Position numbers and translations under genes: made by a program. A stretch of DNA of 41,538 nucleotides. Origin: Massilia atriviolacea. Its GTDB lineage: Bacteria > Pseudomonadota > Gammaproteobacteria > Burkholderiales > Burkholderiaceae_D. This document shows positions 31,209-39,492 of the stretch, one piece after another. The notes below the pieces were generated by a model. The model was not told the DNA's origin. It searched no databases and saw only the letters and a list, made by a program, of their open reading frames with translations. The DNA is taken from assembly GCF_003953935.1 (NCBI RefSeq), contig NZ_RXLQ01000029.1, positions 1 to 41,538 on the forward strand, given 5' to 3'. Every line of letters starts with the position of its first letter. Within the stretch, counting starts at the first letter, position 1.

Positions 31209-31944
31209 GCGCCTGCAGGTCGAGCGCATTCGGCAGCGCGGCGCCGGACGCCGTGTTATCGAAGACCACCCAGACGTCGCGCCCCTGGCGCGCATGGATC
31301 GCCATGTCGCGCGCCAGCTGCGCGATGTAGTCCGGCGAATACGAGGAATAGTAGATGCGCGGCGCGCCGTGCAGGCGCACATAGATCGCCTGCGTGGTCG
31401 GCACGTGCGGCCCCTCCTGCCCCTTGGCCGGATCGGCGATCACGCGCGTGATGCCGCAGCGCCGCAGCAGCTCGGTCGCATCCTCGCCGAACCAGCTCGG
31501 ATGGCGCGCTTCGCAGGCGACCATGCAGCCGAAGCGCTCGCTCACGCGCGCGAAAAAGTCGCCGGCGATGGCGCTGTCGAAGGCGGATGCGGAGGGCAGC
31601 TGCACCAGCAGGCAACCGAGTTTTTCGCCCAGCGCGCTTGCCTCGCCGGCGAACCGGTCGAGCAGCGGGTCGATGCCGGCCAGGCCCGCATCGTGCGTGA
31701 TGGTGCGCGGCAGCTTGACCGCGAAGCGGAACGCCGGCGGCACGCTGGCGGCCCAGCGCGCGTAGGTCTTGGCCTGGTGCGGACGATAGAAGGACGAGTT
31801 GATTTCGACAGTGCCGAGCACGCGCGCATAGCGCTCCAGGTGGCTGCCTTCGGTATCGAAGGCGGCGGCCGCCTCGCGCGAGATGGCCCAGCCGGCGCAG
31901 CCGATGCGCAGCACGCCGGGCGCTTGAAGTGGTTCGGTTCTCAT
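31174..31944 (-). CDS. DUF72 (YecE-like) protein
   Basis: 256 aa from ATG 31944. TIM-barrel DUF72 features: LRIGCAGWAIS (12-22), VEINSSFYRP, the R/K-x-F-R-F-A-V-K strand (FRFAVKLP), CLLVQLPSA, ACEARHPSWF and the IYVRLHG strand late in the protein. Structure of relatives is known, function is not well defined. Its 3' end overlaps the histidine kinase gene tail to tail by 35 bases. Confidence 0.9.
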   Translation of the reverse strand: MRTEPLQAPGVLRIGCAGWAISREAAAAFDTEGSHLERYARVLGTVEINSSFYRPHQAKTYARWAASVPPAFRFAVKLPRTITHDAGLAGIDPLLDRFAGEASALGEKLGCLLVQLPSASAFDSAIAGDFFARVSERFGCMVACEARHPSWFGEDATELLRRCGITRVIADPAKGQEGPHVPTTQAIYVRLHGAPRIYYSSYSPDYIAQLARDMAIHARQGRDVWVVFDNTASGAALPNALDLQALMPAPGPGLPA

Positions 31945-32004
31945 GGCGGGAAAGTGTAGCAGCCCGCGCGCGCGAGGCCGAACACGCTTGGACGGCGCCC
32001 GGTC

Positions 32005-32010
32005 TACAAT
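32005..32010 (+). promoter_or_regulatory. -10 box of trxC
   Basis: TACAAT in GGTCTACAATGGCG, 34 bases before the start; no good -35 seen. Confidence 0.4.
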
Positions 32011-32043
32011 GGCGTTTTACCAATCTGTCCGCAGGAGGATTCC

Positions 32044-32487
32044 ATGACCGACCCCGTCCACATCGTCTGCCCGCATTGCGAAGCGGTCAACCGGCTGGCC
32101 CGCGAGCGCCTGAACGACACGCCGGTGTGCGGCAAGTGCGCCAAGGAGCTGTTCGTGGGCGCGCCGATCGACGTCAACACGGCGCGCTTCAACAAGCATA
32201 TCGAACGCAACGACATTCCGGTGCTGGTCGACTTCTGGGCCGAATGGTGCGGGCCGTGCAAGATGATGGCGCCGGCCTATCTGCAGGCGGCCAGGCGGCT
32301 GGAGCCGCGCGTGCGCCTGCTCAAGGTCGATACCGAGCATCTGCAGGACCTGGCGGCGCGCTACAACATCCGCAGCATCCCCACGCTGGCGCTGTTTCGC
32401 AACGGCCGCGAAGTGGCGCGCCAGCCGGGCGCGATGGATGTCAACGGTATCGTGTCCTGGGTCGATGCGCTGATGCGGCACGCATGA
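32044..32487 (+). CDS. trxC: Thioredoxin 2 (TrxC)
   Basis: 147 aa, ATG 32044, strong CAGGAGG (32031-32037). An N-terminal zinc ribbon with CPHC (Cys9, Cys12) and CGKC (Cys29, Cys32) distinguishes TrxC from TrxA. Thioredoxin fold follows with WCGPC (Cys69, Cys72) and the cis-Pro loop SIPTLALF. Cytoplasmic disulfide reductase, usually induced by oxidative stress. A TACAAT -10 is at 32005-32010. Confidence 0.97.
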   Translation: MTDPVHIVCPHCEAVNRLARERLNDTPVCGKCAKELFVGAPIDVNTARFNKHIERNDIPVLVDFWAEWCGPCKMMAPAYLQAARRLEPRVRLLKVDTEHLQDLAARYNIRSIPTLALFRNGREVARQPGAMDVNGIVSWVDALMRHA

Positions 32488-32527
32488 TATGCATGCAAAA
32501 GTTGCGGATCGGGCGCGGCGGGACTGC

Positions 32528-32533
32528 TACAAT
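32528..32533 (+). promoter_or_regulatory. -10 box of the DUF4870-like gene
   Basis: TACAAT, 29 bases before the start. TTGCGG (32502-32507) is 20 bases upstream, longer than ideal. Confidence 0.4.
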
Positions 32534-32562
32534 CGGGTCACATTGCTAAAGGAGCATGCAAC

Positions 32563-32940
32563 ATGACGCAAGACCTGACCTTGGAGCGGAATATGGAAGA
32601 ACATAAAAACATGGCGCGCATTCTGTACATCGTGCATGCGCTGGCACTGGTTTTCTCGCTGGGCCTGCTGTCGATCATTCCGCTGATCGTCAACTACATC
32701 AAGCGCGGCGACGCCCAGGGCACCTTCGTCTACAGCCATCACAGCTGGATGATCCGCTCGTTCTGGTGGTATGTCTTCTGGATGGTGGTCGCCATCATTT
32801 TCCTGGTGGCGCTGGGCTGGCTGTTCGGCCTGGGCGTGTTCATCGCCTGGATCATCGGCGGCGTGGCGTGGATCTGGAAAGCGTATCGCCTGCTGAAAGG
32901 CTTCTTCGACCTGGAAAAAAACCAGGCGATGCCGGCTTAA
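32563..32940 (+). CDS. DUF4870-like small membrane protein
   Basis: 125 aa, ATG 32563 with AAAGGAG (32548-32554). Three hydrophobic segments (about 19-45, 64-88, 90-108) with HHSWMIRSFWW in between; the layout matches DUF4870-type proteins, membrane proteins of unknown function. Ends at a GC-rich hairpin shared with the convergent metC. Confidence 0.8.
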   Translation: MTQDLTLERNMEEHKNMARILYIVHALALVFSLGLLSIIPLIVNYIKRGDAQGTFVYSHHSWMIRSFWWYVFWMVVAIIFLVALGWLFGLGVFIAWIIGGVAWIWKAYRLLKGFFDLEKNQAMPA

Positions 32941-32950
32941 GGCTATATAC

Positions 32951-32979
32951 GGCCGTCCCGCGCCGGGCGCGGGAAGGCC
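32951..32979. terminator. GC-rich hairpin between convergent genes
   Basis: CCCGCGC (32957-32963), loop CGG, GCGCGGG (32967-32973), extended by outer GGCC pairs (32951-32954 with 32976-32979). No T-run on either side, so it is at best a weak or Rho-assisted terminator for both converging transcripts. Confidence 0.45.
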
Positions 32980-32983
32980 GCCA

Positions 32984-34144
32984 TCACAGCCGCGCCAGCC
33001 CCTGCGCCAGGTCGGCGATCAGGTCGTCGGCATCTTCCAGCCCGATATTGAAGCGCACCAGTATTCCCGCATCCTTCCACGCCTTGCGCATCGCCTGCAT
33101 CCGGTACGGCATGACCAGGCTGTTCGCCCCGCCCCAGCTGTAACCGATCCCGAACAGCGCCAGGCTGTCGACGAAGCGGTCGGTCTGCGCCTCGCTGTAG
33201 CGCGCGTCGAACACCACCGAAAACAGGCCGCCCGCGCCGGTGAAGTCGCGCTTCCAGTGCGCGTGTCCCGGGCAGTCGGCAAAGGCCGGATGCAGCACCC
33301 GCGCTATTTCGGGACGGGCCTTGAGCCAGGCCGCCACCTTGCGCGCCGCCGCATCGTGCGCCTCGAAGCGCAGCTTCATGCTGCTCAAGCCGCGCAGCAC
33401 CAGGTAGGCGTCGTCGGCGCTCACGCCCATGCCGAGCCGCATATGCGCCATCGCCAGGCGGTCGTTGAGCGCGCGCTCGCGCGTGATTACGGCGCCCATC
33501 AGCACGTCCGAACCGCCCGACTGGTACTTGGTCAGCGCCTGCATGACGATGTCGACCCCATGCTCGAAGCCGCGCAGCGCCAGCCCGGCCGACCAGGTGT
33601 TATCCAGCGCCACCAGTGCGCCGGCCGCATGCGCCGCGGCGCAGATAGCCGGCAGGTCGGGCACTTCCATCGACACCGAGCCGGGCGCCTCGGTCCAGAC
33701 CAACCTGGTATTAGGCTGCATGAGTTGCGCGATGCCGGCCCCGATCAGGGGATCGTAATAGCGCGCGCTGACGCCGAAGTCCTGGCTCAGCCAGCGCCCC
33801 AGTTCGCGGTTCGGGTTGTAGACGTTATCGGGCAGCAGCACGTCGTCGCCGCTCTTGAGCAGCGCAAAGTCGACCATGGCGATGGCCGCCAGCCCGCTCG
33901 GCGCCAGCAGACAGAACTGGCCGTCTTCGATGGCGGCCAGGCGCGCTTCCAGGGTGAAGGTGGTGGGCGTGCCGTGCAGGCCGTAGGTATAGGCGTTCTT
34001 GTCTTTCCAGTCGCCCGAGCGCATGGCCGCGACGTCCTTGAACAGGACCGTCGAGGCATGATGGATCGGGGTGGGAAAGGCCGCGAAGCCGGCGGGCGGC
34101 TCGTAGGCGTTGTGGATCAGTTGCGTCTGGAGGGAGGTCGTCAT
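32984..34144 (-). CDS. metC: Cystathionine beta-lyase (PLP enzyme)
   Basis: 386 aa from the ATG at 34144; the upstream in-frame extension is Arg-rich and non-coding in look. Fold-type I PLP enzyme of the Cys/Met metabolism family: PIHHASTVLF near the N-terminus, TYGLHGTPTTFTLEARLAAI, APSGLAAIAM, the Asp181 (VALDNTWSAG) that pairs with the pyridine nitrogen, and the PLP lysine Lys206 in ALTKYQSGGSD. VRFNIGLEDADDLIADL near the end is typical. Length and motifs fit MetC (cystathionine to homocysteine, pyruvate and ammonia); a cysteine-degrading side role is possible. 62 bases downstream of the rimO stop on the same strand. Confidence 0.88.
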   Translation of the reverse strand: MTTSLQTQLIHNAYEPPAGFAAFPTPIHHASTVLFKDVAAMRSGDWKDKNAYTYGLHGTPTTFTLEARLAAIEDGQFCLLAPSGLAAIAMVDFALLKSGDDVLLPDNVYNPNRELGRWLSQDFGVSARYYDPLIGAGIAQLMQPNTRLVWTEAPGSVSMEVPDLPAICAAAHAAGALVALDNTWSAGLALRGFEHGVDIVMQALTKYQSGGSDVLMGAVITRERALNDRLAMAHMRLGMGVSADDAYLVLRGLSSMKLRFEAHDAAARKVAAWLKARPEIARVLHPAFADCPGHAHWKRDFTGAGGLFSVVFDARYSEAQTDRFVDSLALFGIGYSWGGANSLVMPYRMQAMRKAWKDAGILVRFNIGLEDADDLIADLAQGLARL

Positions 34145-34206
34145 CTGGCTGGCGGCTTTGCAGTGGCGGCGCGGCCGCTTGCTTCGGCCGTGCCAGCCGG
34201 GTTGGA

Positions 34207-35586
34207 CTAGACCACCGATGCCCAGAGGTCGTGGGCGTCGGCGGCGGTGATGGTGACGTCGGCGAATTCGCCGACGCTGAGCTTCTTGCCCGGTACCAGC
34301 GAACGCTTGATGTGGACCACGCCGTCGATTTCGGGCGCGTCGGCCCACGAGCGGCCGATGGCTTCCTTGCCGCCGACTTCATCGACCAGCACGCGCATGG
34401 TCTTGCCGACCTTGGCCTGCAGGCGCTTGGCGGAGATTTCTTCCTGCAGCAGCATGACGCGGCCGCGCCGTTCTTCGCGCACTTCTTCCGGCACCGGATT
34501 GTCGAGCAGGTTGGCGGTGGCGCCTTCCACCGGCGAATACGCAAAGCAGCCGAGGCGGTCGATCTGGGCTTCCTTGAGGAAGTCCAGCAGGTATTCGAAT
34601 TCGGCCTCGGTCTCGCCCGGGAAGCCGGCGATGAAGGTCGAGCGGATCGTCAGGTCCGGGTTCATGGCGCGCCATGCCTGGATGCGGTCGAGGTTTTTTT
34701 CGCCGCTGGCCGGGCGCTTCATGCGCTTGAGCACGTCCGGATGGGCGTGCTGCATCGGGATGTCGAGGTAAGGCAGGACCGAGCCGCCGCTCATCATCGG
34801 GATGACCTGGTCGACGTGCGGATACGGATAGACGTAGTGCAGGCGCACCCAGGCGCCGAACTGCGCGGCCAGCTGGCCCAGCGCTTCGACCAGTTGCGTC
34901 ATGTGGGTCTTGACCGGGCGTCCGTTCCAGAAACCGGAGCGGAACTTGACGTCGACGCCGTAGGCGCTGGTGTCCTGGGAAATGACCAGCAGTTCCTTGA
35001 CGCCGGCCTTGAACAGGTTTTCGGCTTCCAGCATCAGGTCGGCGATCGGGCGCGACACGAGGTCGCCGCGCATCGACGGGATGATGCAGAAGCTGCAACG
35101 GTGATTGCAGCCTTCGGAAATCTTGAGGTAAGCGTAATGTTTCGGGGTCAGCTTGATGCCTTGCGAGGGCACCAGGTCGAAGAACGGCTCGTGCGGCTTG
35201 GGCAGGTGCAGGTGGACCGAATCCATGACTTCGCCGAGGGCGTGGGGACCGGTCACGGCCAGCACTTTCGGGTGCACCTTCATGATGATGTCGTCGCCGG
35301 CGGCATCTTTCTTGGCGCCGAGGCAACCGGTGACGATGACCTTGCCGTTTTCGGCCAGCGCTTCGCCGATGGCGTCGAGCGATTCCTGCACGGCGGCGTC
35401 GATGAAGCCGCAGGTGTTGACGATGACCAGGTCCGCGCCTTCATAGGACTTTGCGGTATCGTAGCCTTCGGCGCGCAGCTGGGTCAGGATCTGTTCGGAG
35501 TCGACCAGCGCCTTGGGGCAACCGAGCGAGACAAAGCCGACTTTGGGAGCGGCGGCAGGAAGGGGGATACGGCGAAGTTCGGACAT
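34207..35586 (-). CDS. rimO: Ribosomal protein S12 methylthiotransferase RimO
   Basis: 459 aa from ATG 35586. UPF0004 domain with [13 protein letters not shown] (Cys23), [10 protein letters not shown] (Cys59) and VTGCLGAK (Cys88) for one 4Fe-4S cluster. Radical-SAM domain with [18 protein letters not shown] (Cys160, Cys164, Cys167). C-terminal TRAM domain (about 390-459). These features, including [15 protein letters not shown] and DTSAYGVD, mark RimO rather than MiaB. It methylthiolates Asp89 of ribosomal protein S12 using SAM. Its promoter -10 (TATAAT, minus, 35624-35619) is 33 bases upstream. A -35 is not evident. Confidence 0.97.
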   Translation of the reverse strand: MSELRRIPLPAAAPKVGFVSLGCPKALVDSEQILTQLRAEGYDTAKSYEGADLVIVNTCGFIDAAVQESLDAIGEALAENGKVIVTGCLGAKKDAAGDDIIMKVHPKVLAVTGPHALGEVMDSVHLHLPKPHEPFFDLVPSQGIKLTPKHYAYLKISEGCNHRCSFCIIPSMRGDLVSRPIADLMLEAENLFKAGVKELLVISQDTSAYGVDVKFRSGFWNGRPVKTHMTQLVEALGQLAAQFGAWVRLHYVYPYPHVDQVIPMMSGGSVLPYLDIPMQHAHPDVLKRMKRPASGEKNLDRIQAWRAMNPDLTIRSTFIAGFPGETEAEFEYLLDFLKEAQIDRLGCFAYSPVEGATANLLDNPVPEEVREERRGRVMLLQEEISAKRLQAKVGKTMRVLVDEVGGKEAIGRSWADAPEIDGVVHIKRSLVPGKKLSVGEFADVTITAADAHDLWASVV

Positions 35587-35618
35587 GATGGAGGCACAAT
35601 AAGGCAGGGTAATCTGCG

Positions 35619-35624
35619 ATTATA
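35619..35624 (-). promoter_or_regulatory. -10 box of rimO
   Basis: Minus strand TATAAT in CAGGTATAATCGC, well placed for rimO. Confidence 0.5.
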
Positions 35625-35680
35625 CCTGTTTGGGAGGGGGAGTTGGTGGTTTGAACGTCCGCCAGCCTCCTGAAGGTCCA

Positions 35681-35731
35681 GCGCCCTCGGCGACGTCGTC
35701 CCCGAGGGCGCGCGGACGACGCCGCCGAGGG
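35681..35731. other. Two mutually exclusive stem-loops after phaR
   Basis: GCGCCCTCGG (35681-35690) pairs perfectly with CCGAGGGCGC (35702-35711). The overlapping CCCTCGGCGACGTCGTCC (35684-35701) pairs at 17 of 18 positions with GGACGACGCCGCCGAGGG (35714-35731). The two folds share the left arm and cannot form together. It lies between the phaR stop and the rimO promoter; no T-run follows. Confidence 0.75.
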
Positions 35732-35751
35732 CGGCGGCAATCACGCCGGAC

Positions 35752-36306
35752 TTACTTCTTCTCCACCGGCGGGAACGGAAACGCCGCGCCGAAAATACTC
35801 TTGCTCTGGCTCTGCATCTGCTCCTGCATCTGCACGAACAGGTTCTTGCTCTGGTCGATGTAGTTGTTCATCATCCCCTGCATCATCGGTCCCTGCACAT
35901 TCATGAACTGGGTCCACATCTCCGGACTGAAAGGCTTGCCTTCGAAGGCGCCGGTCGAGCCGGTGGTGAACTTGTTCTGGATATCGGTGAACGCCTGGAC
36001 ATTCTTCTCCAGGTAAGACCCCATCATCCCCTGCATGGCATGGCCGTAGTAGCGAATAATCTGCGACAACACCCCGCTCGAAAACATCGGCGCGCCGTTC
36101 GCTTCTTCTTCCAGAATGATCTGCAGCAAGATGCTGCGGGTCAGGTCTTCGCTGGTCTTGGCATCGACCACGGTGAACTCATCGGCGTCGAGCACGAGCT
36201 GCTTGACGTCGGTCAGGGTGATGTACGAACTGGTCTGGGTATCGTACAGACGACGATTCGGGTACTTCTTGATCAGGCGTTCCGTACTTTTTTTTGCACT
36301 ACTCAT
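35752..36306 (-). CDS. phaR: PHA synthesis repressor PhaR
   Basis: 184 aa from the ATG at 36306 (a GTG at 36351 is less likely, since it lies next to the terminator). The N-terminal DNA-binding domain has the family signature RLIKKYPNRRLYDTQTSSYITL (two overlapping halves, RLIKKYPNRRLYD and TQTSSYITLTDVK). The central PHB-accumulation regulatory region has SEDLTRSILLQIILEEE and GMMGSYLEKNVQ, and the C-terminus is Met/Gln-rich. Known: PhaR binds nascent PHA granules and DNA, and represses phasin and its own gene. It follows phaC in the same direction behind a terminator. Confidence 0.95.
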   Translation of the reverse strand: MSSAKKSTERLIKKYPNRRLYDTQTSSYITLTDVKQLVLDADEFTVVDAKTSEDLTRSILLQIILEEEANGAPMFSSGVLSQIIRYYGHAMQGMMGSYLEKNVQAFTDIQNKFTTGSTGAFEGKPFSPEMWTQFMNVQGPMMQGMMNNYIDQSKNLFVQMQEQMQSQSKSIFGAAFPFPPVEKK

Positions 36307-36352
36307 CTCAAGGTTCCACTTATTGCGCCGCAGCGCATGTTGACTGATCACG

Positions 36353-36377
36353 AAAAAAAAGCGGACCGGGGTCCGCT
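36353..36377 (-). terminator. Intrinsic terminator between phaC and phaR
   Basis: AGCGGAC (36360-36366), loop CGGG, GTCCGCT (36371-36377) on the plus strand; on the minus strand the stem is followed by eight T (plus A-run 36353-36360). It is oriented to stop transcripts from phaC, and it also lies 15 or so bases after a possible phaR start site. Confidence 0.88.
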
Positions 36378-36398
36378 CCTGACAGGCCTGCTTTTTGC

Positions 36399-36404
36399 AT
36401 TATA
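36399..36404 (-). promoter_or_regulatory. Possible -10 box for phaR, upstream of the terminator
   Basis: Minus strand TATAAT in CACTCTATAATGC. The predicted start is near 36392, before the terminator. The -35 hexamer 17 bases away (GGTATT) is poor. Confidence 0.4.
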
Positions 36405-36479
36405 GAGTGGATATTCGCCAAAATACCACTTTACGCGGCCGTGTGCAGCAAATAGTGCGCCGCACCCAAACCGTAAGTA

Positions 36480-36501
36480 CCGGGCAACGCCCGTTGCCCG
36501 G
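36480..36501. other. Near-perfect hairpin after phaC
   Basis: CCGGGCAACG (36480-36489), CC, CGTTGCCCGG (36492-36501): a 10-bp palindrome (9 bp with a four-base loop), 15 bases after the phaC stop. No T-run, so it may protect the 3' end of the mRNA. Confidence 0.6.
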
Positions 36502-36515
36502 CCTCATTGCACGGC

Positions 36516-38318
36516 TCAGTCGGCCCGCACCTTCACGTAACGGCCCGGCGCCGGCTCGATCGGCTGGTAATCGGCATTCCCGGGTTTCTTGGGAGCACTG
36601 ACGTCCTTGCCGCCGTTGGCAGCCAAAAACGCCGCCCATTCCGGCCACCAGCTGCCCGCATGCTCGGTGGCGCCGTCGAGCCATTGCCCGGCCGGCGCAA
36701 TCGCCGCGCCCGCCGCGGCCTCTCCCTCGACCCTGGCCCTGGCTTTCCCCTTGCCCTTGGCCGGTGCCGCGACCGGCGCCGGATCGTTGGTCCAGTAGCT
36801 GCGCTTGTTTTTCGATGCCGGATTGATCACGCCGGCAATGTGCCCGGACGCGCCCAGCACGAAGCGGTTGGCGCCCGCCTTGCCCGGATTGAGCAGATGC
36901 ATCGACGCATAGCTGGCCTTCCACGGCACGATATGGTCTTCGCGCGAGCCGTACACGAACACCGGCGCATCGATGGCGCCCAGGTCGACCCTGGAGCCGG
37001 CCACGGTCAGCTTGCCCGGCTGCTTGAGGCTGTTTTCCAGGTAGGTATTGCGCAAATACCAGCAAAACATCGGCCCCGGCAGGTTGGTGCTGTCCGAATT
37101 CCAGTACAACAAGTCGAACGGCGGCGGTTCCTTGCCCTTCAAATAGTTCGACTGCACGTAATTCCACACCAGGTCGTTCGGCCGCAGCGAGGAAAAGGTC
37201 GTCGCCAGGTCGCGTCCCGGCATCAGCCCGCCCTTGGCCAGCGCCTGTTCGCGCAGGGCCACCTGGGCCTCGTCGATGAACACTTCCAGCACGCCGGTGT
37301 CCTCGAAGTCGAGCAAGGTGGTCAGCAGGGTCAGGCTGGCGGCCGGCTGTTGGCCGCGCGCGGCCAGCACCGCCAGCGCCGTGCTCATGATGGTGCCGCC
37401 GACGCAGAAGCCGAAGGCGTTGACCTTGTCGGCGCCGGAAATGGCGCGCGTGACCTCGATCGCCTTGATCGCGCCGGTTTCCACGTAATCGTCCCAGGTC
37501 GTGCCGCCCAGCGAGGGATCCGGATTGCGCCACGAGACCAGGAACACGGTGTTGCCCTGCTCTACCGCGTAGCGCACGACCGAGTTTTCGGGCTGCAAAT
37601 CGAGGATGTAGAACTTGTTGATGCAAGGCGGCATCATCAGCAGCGGCACCTCGCGCACGGTCGGCGTGGCCGGGCTGTACTGGATCAGCTGGAACAGATG
37701 GTTTTCGAACACCACCTGGCCCGGCGTGGTGGCCACGTTGCGGCCCACTTCGAAGGCCGACTCGTCGGACAGCGAAATGCGCCCTTTCTGCATATCGGAC
37801 AACATGTTCGACAGGCCGCGGGTCAGGCTCTCGCCCTTGGTTTCGATGAGCTTTTGCTGCGCTTCCGGATTGGTCGCCAAGAAATTGGCCGGCGACATGG
37901 CGTCGACCATCTGCTGCACGGCGAAGCGGATCTTCTGGCGTTCGCGCGGGCCGGCCTCGACGGCATTGGCCATGGCGGTCAGGAATTCGGCGTTTAACAG
38001 GTATGATGCGGCACTGAAGGCGGACATCGGGTTGGACAGCCATTCCGGCGCGGCGAAACGGCGGTCGGCCAGCGCGGGGGTTTTACCAGAAAGAAATTCC
38101 TGCCACAATCCCGCTGCCTTTTGCAGATAGTCGTTGCGCAGCGTTTCCAGCGCCTGGGGCGGGATGGTGGCGCCGGCGTCCTTGAGCAGGCTGGCGACCG
38201 GGCTGGCGTCGAGGGCCGGGGCTTTGAACATCGCCTGCCAGGCGGACGGATCGGTCATTTGCGACATCCATGCGGAGGCCATCGCTTGCGGGTCGGGCAT
38301 ATTCATGTTTGCGTTCAT
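36516..38318 (-). CDS. phaC: Class I poly(3-hydroxyalkanoate) synthase PhaC
   Basis: 600 aa from the ATG at 38318; an in-frame TTG at 38336 would add six residues. N-terminal domain (about 1-195), then the alpha/beta-hydrolase core with the lipase-like box GFCVGG (nucleophile Cys305), Asp461 in GSREDHIVPW and His493 in ASGHIAGVINP. Known: it polymerises hydroxyacyl-CoA into storage polyester on granules. Odd feature: between YWTND and WLDGATEH a stretch of about 30 residues (about 514-545) rich in Ala, Lys, Gly and Arg (APAKGKGKARARVEGEAAAG) replaces the usual short loop. Length is about 589 in well-known class I enzymes. Divergent from a small membrane protein gene with only 28 bases between starts. 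Confidence 0.97.
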   Translation of the reverse strand: MNANMNMPDPQAMASAWMSQMTDPSAWQAMFKAPALDASPVASLLKDAGATIPPQALETLRNDYLQKAAGLWQEFLSGKTPALADRRFAAPEWLSNPMSAFSAASYLLNAEFLTAMANAVEAGPRERQKIRFAVQQMVDAMSPANFLATNPEAQQKLIETKGESLTRGLSNMLSDMQKGRISLSDESAFEVGRNVATTPGQVVFENHLFQLIQYSPATPTVREVPLLMMPPCINKFYILDLQPENSVVRYAVEQGNTVFLVSWRNPDPSLGGTTWDDYVETGAIKAIEVTRAISGADKVNAFGFCVGGTIMSTALAVLAARGQQPAASLTLLTTLLDFEDTGVLEVFIDEAQVALREQALAKGGLMPGRDLATTFSSLRPNDLVWNYVQSNYLKGKEPPPFDLLYWNSDSTNLPGPMFCWYLRNTYLENSLKQPGKLTVAGSRVDLGAIDAPVFVYGSREDHIVPWKASYASMHLLNPGKAGANRFVLGASGHIAGVINPASKNKRSYWTNDPAPVAAPAKGKGKARARVEGEAAAGAAIAPAGQWLDGATEHAGSWWPEWAAFLAANGGKDVSAPKKPGNADYQPIEPAPGRYVKVRAD

Positions 38319-38346
38319 TGTTTCAATCTTTTCCAAGGAAAGTTGT

Positions 38347-38694
38347 ATGTGGCTTGTCGCTATTGCATGGATCTATGTGGTCGGACTGATGGCGCTGACC
38401 GAGCACAGTATTGTCGCAGGGATTATGACCTTTTTGGGCTACTGTGTGTTCCCTTTGTCAATAGTCTGGTACATCGCCGGGTCCAGGATGCGGCGCATGA
38501 AGATCGCACAGAAAGAAGAAATGGCGCGCCGCCTACGCGCGGGACGCCAGCCGGACGGTGTCGACGCCACCGGCGAGCGCGAGCACCTGCGCTCTTCGCG
38601 GGGCCGCCGCGACAACGACAACGACAATGACAATGACAGCGGCAGCGACGGCGGCGACAGCGGTGCTGGCGACGGCGGCGGCGGCGGCGACTGA
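38347..38694 (+). CDS. Small membrane protein with Asp/Asn/Gly tail, unknown
   Basis: 115 aa from ATG 38347, with AAGGAAAG (38335-38342) as ribosome site. Two helices (about 1-19 and 22-45), a basic amphipathic stretch (MRRMKIAQKEEMARRLRAGR), then a low-complexity acidic tail of DN repeats and Gly. No family recognised. The start lies 28 bases from the phaC start on the other strand, so control regions overlap. The tail is encoded by GACAAC/GACAAT repeats and GGCGGC runs and may be variable. Confidence 0.65.
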   Translation: MWLVAIAWIYVVGLMALTEHSIVAGIMTFLGYCVFPLSIVWYIAGSRMRRMKIAQKEEMARRLRAGRQPDGVDATGEREHLRSSRGRRDNDNDNDNDSGSDGGDSGAGDGGGGGD

Positions 38695-38703
38695 GGCCGC
38701 GCC

Positions 38704-39492
38704 TTATTTAATCCAGATCAGGCTGGCCTGGCGGCCTGTGACATGGTCGCGGCGGTAGGAATAAAAGCGGCCGCGCTCGCTGGCAGTGCAGTAGGTCCCG
38801 CCGGAAACACGGTGCACGCCATCGCGTGCCAGCACGATGCGCGCCAGCAGATAGATATCGGCCAGATACTTGCCGGGATGGCCGGCCAGTCCGGCGAAGG
38901 CTTGCGTGATCGATGCCGCCTCGGCAGCATCGCGCGCGGCGCCGACAAAACTGTCCAGCACATCGCTGCCGACCTCGAACTGGCTCGGACCGATCGCCGG
39001 CCCCAGCCAGGCGGTGATCTCGCCGGCGCCGGATGCGCGCATGGACGCTACCGTTTCGCCCAGCACCCCGGCAGCCAGCCCGCGCCAGCCGGCGTGGGCC
39101 GCGCCCACCACCTTGCCATCGATGGAGGCGAACAGCACCGGCAGGCAATCGGCCGTCATGATCGCGCACACCACCCCGGGTGCGGCGGCAATGCTGGCGT
39201 CGCCCACCTGTACCGGCTGGCCTTGCTCCACGGTGGCGGCGTCGACCACCCCCACCCCGTGTACCTGGGAAATCCAGGCCGGCTCGCCCGGCAGCGCCTG
39301 GCGCAGGCGCGCGCGGTTCAGGCCGACCAGCACCGGATCGTCGCCGACATGGTTGCCCAGGTTCAAGCCACCGCCGCCGGCGCCATCGTCGTACGGCGCC
39401 GGACTGACGCCGCCGCTACGCGTGGTCGCCATGGCCCCGACCGTGGCCGGCAGGTCCGGCCAGTCGGGCGTGATGACATGCACGCCGCTCAT
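38704..39492 (-). CDS. pgeF: Laccase-domain purine nucleosidase/peptidoglycan editing factor PgeF (YfiH)
   Basis: 262 aa from ATG 39492, which overlaps the rluD stop by one base (TGATG), so translation is coupled. COG1496 features: TTRSGGVSPAPYD, LNLGNHVGDD, WISQVHGVGVVDA (His), TADCLPVLFA (Cys) and AAHAGWRGLAAGVL (His), which form the metal site, and GSDVLDSF. Known: this family was described as polyphenol oxidase and later as broad purine nucleoside phosphorylase and as an enzyme that stops wrong amino acids entering peptidoglycan. Neighbour of rluD in many proteobacteria. Confidence 0.92.
   Translation of the reverse strand: MSGVHVITPDWPDLPATVGAMATTRSGGVSPAPYDDGAGGGGLNLGNHVGDDPVLVGLNRARLRQALPGEPAWISQVHGVGVVDAATVEQGQPVQVGDASIAAAPGVVCAIMTADCLPVLFASIDGKVVGAAHAGWRGLAAGVLGETVASMRASGAGEITAWLGPAIGPSQFEVGSDVLDSFVGAARDAAEAASITQAFAGLAGHPGKYLADIYLLARIVLARDGVHRVSGGTYCTASERGRFYSYRRDHVTGRQASLIWIK

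Noticed and set aside
38319-38336. TTG start six codons upstream for PhaC
   Set aside because: The ATG at 38318 is a better initiator and the upstream residues add nothing conserved.
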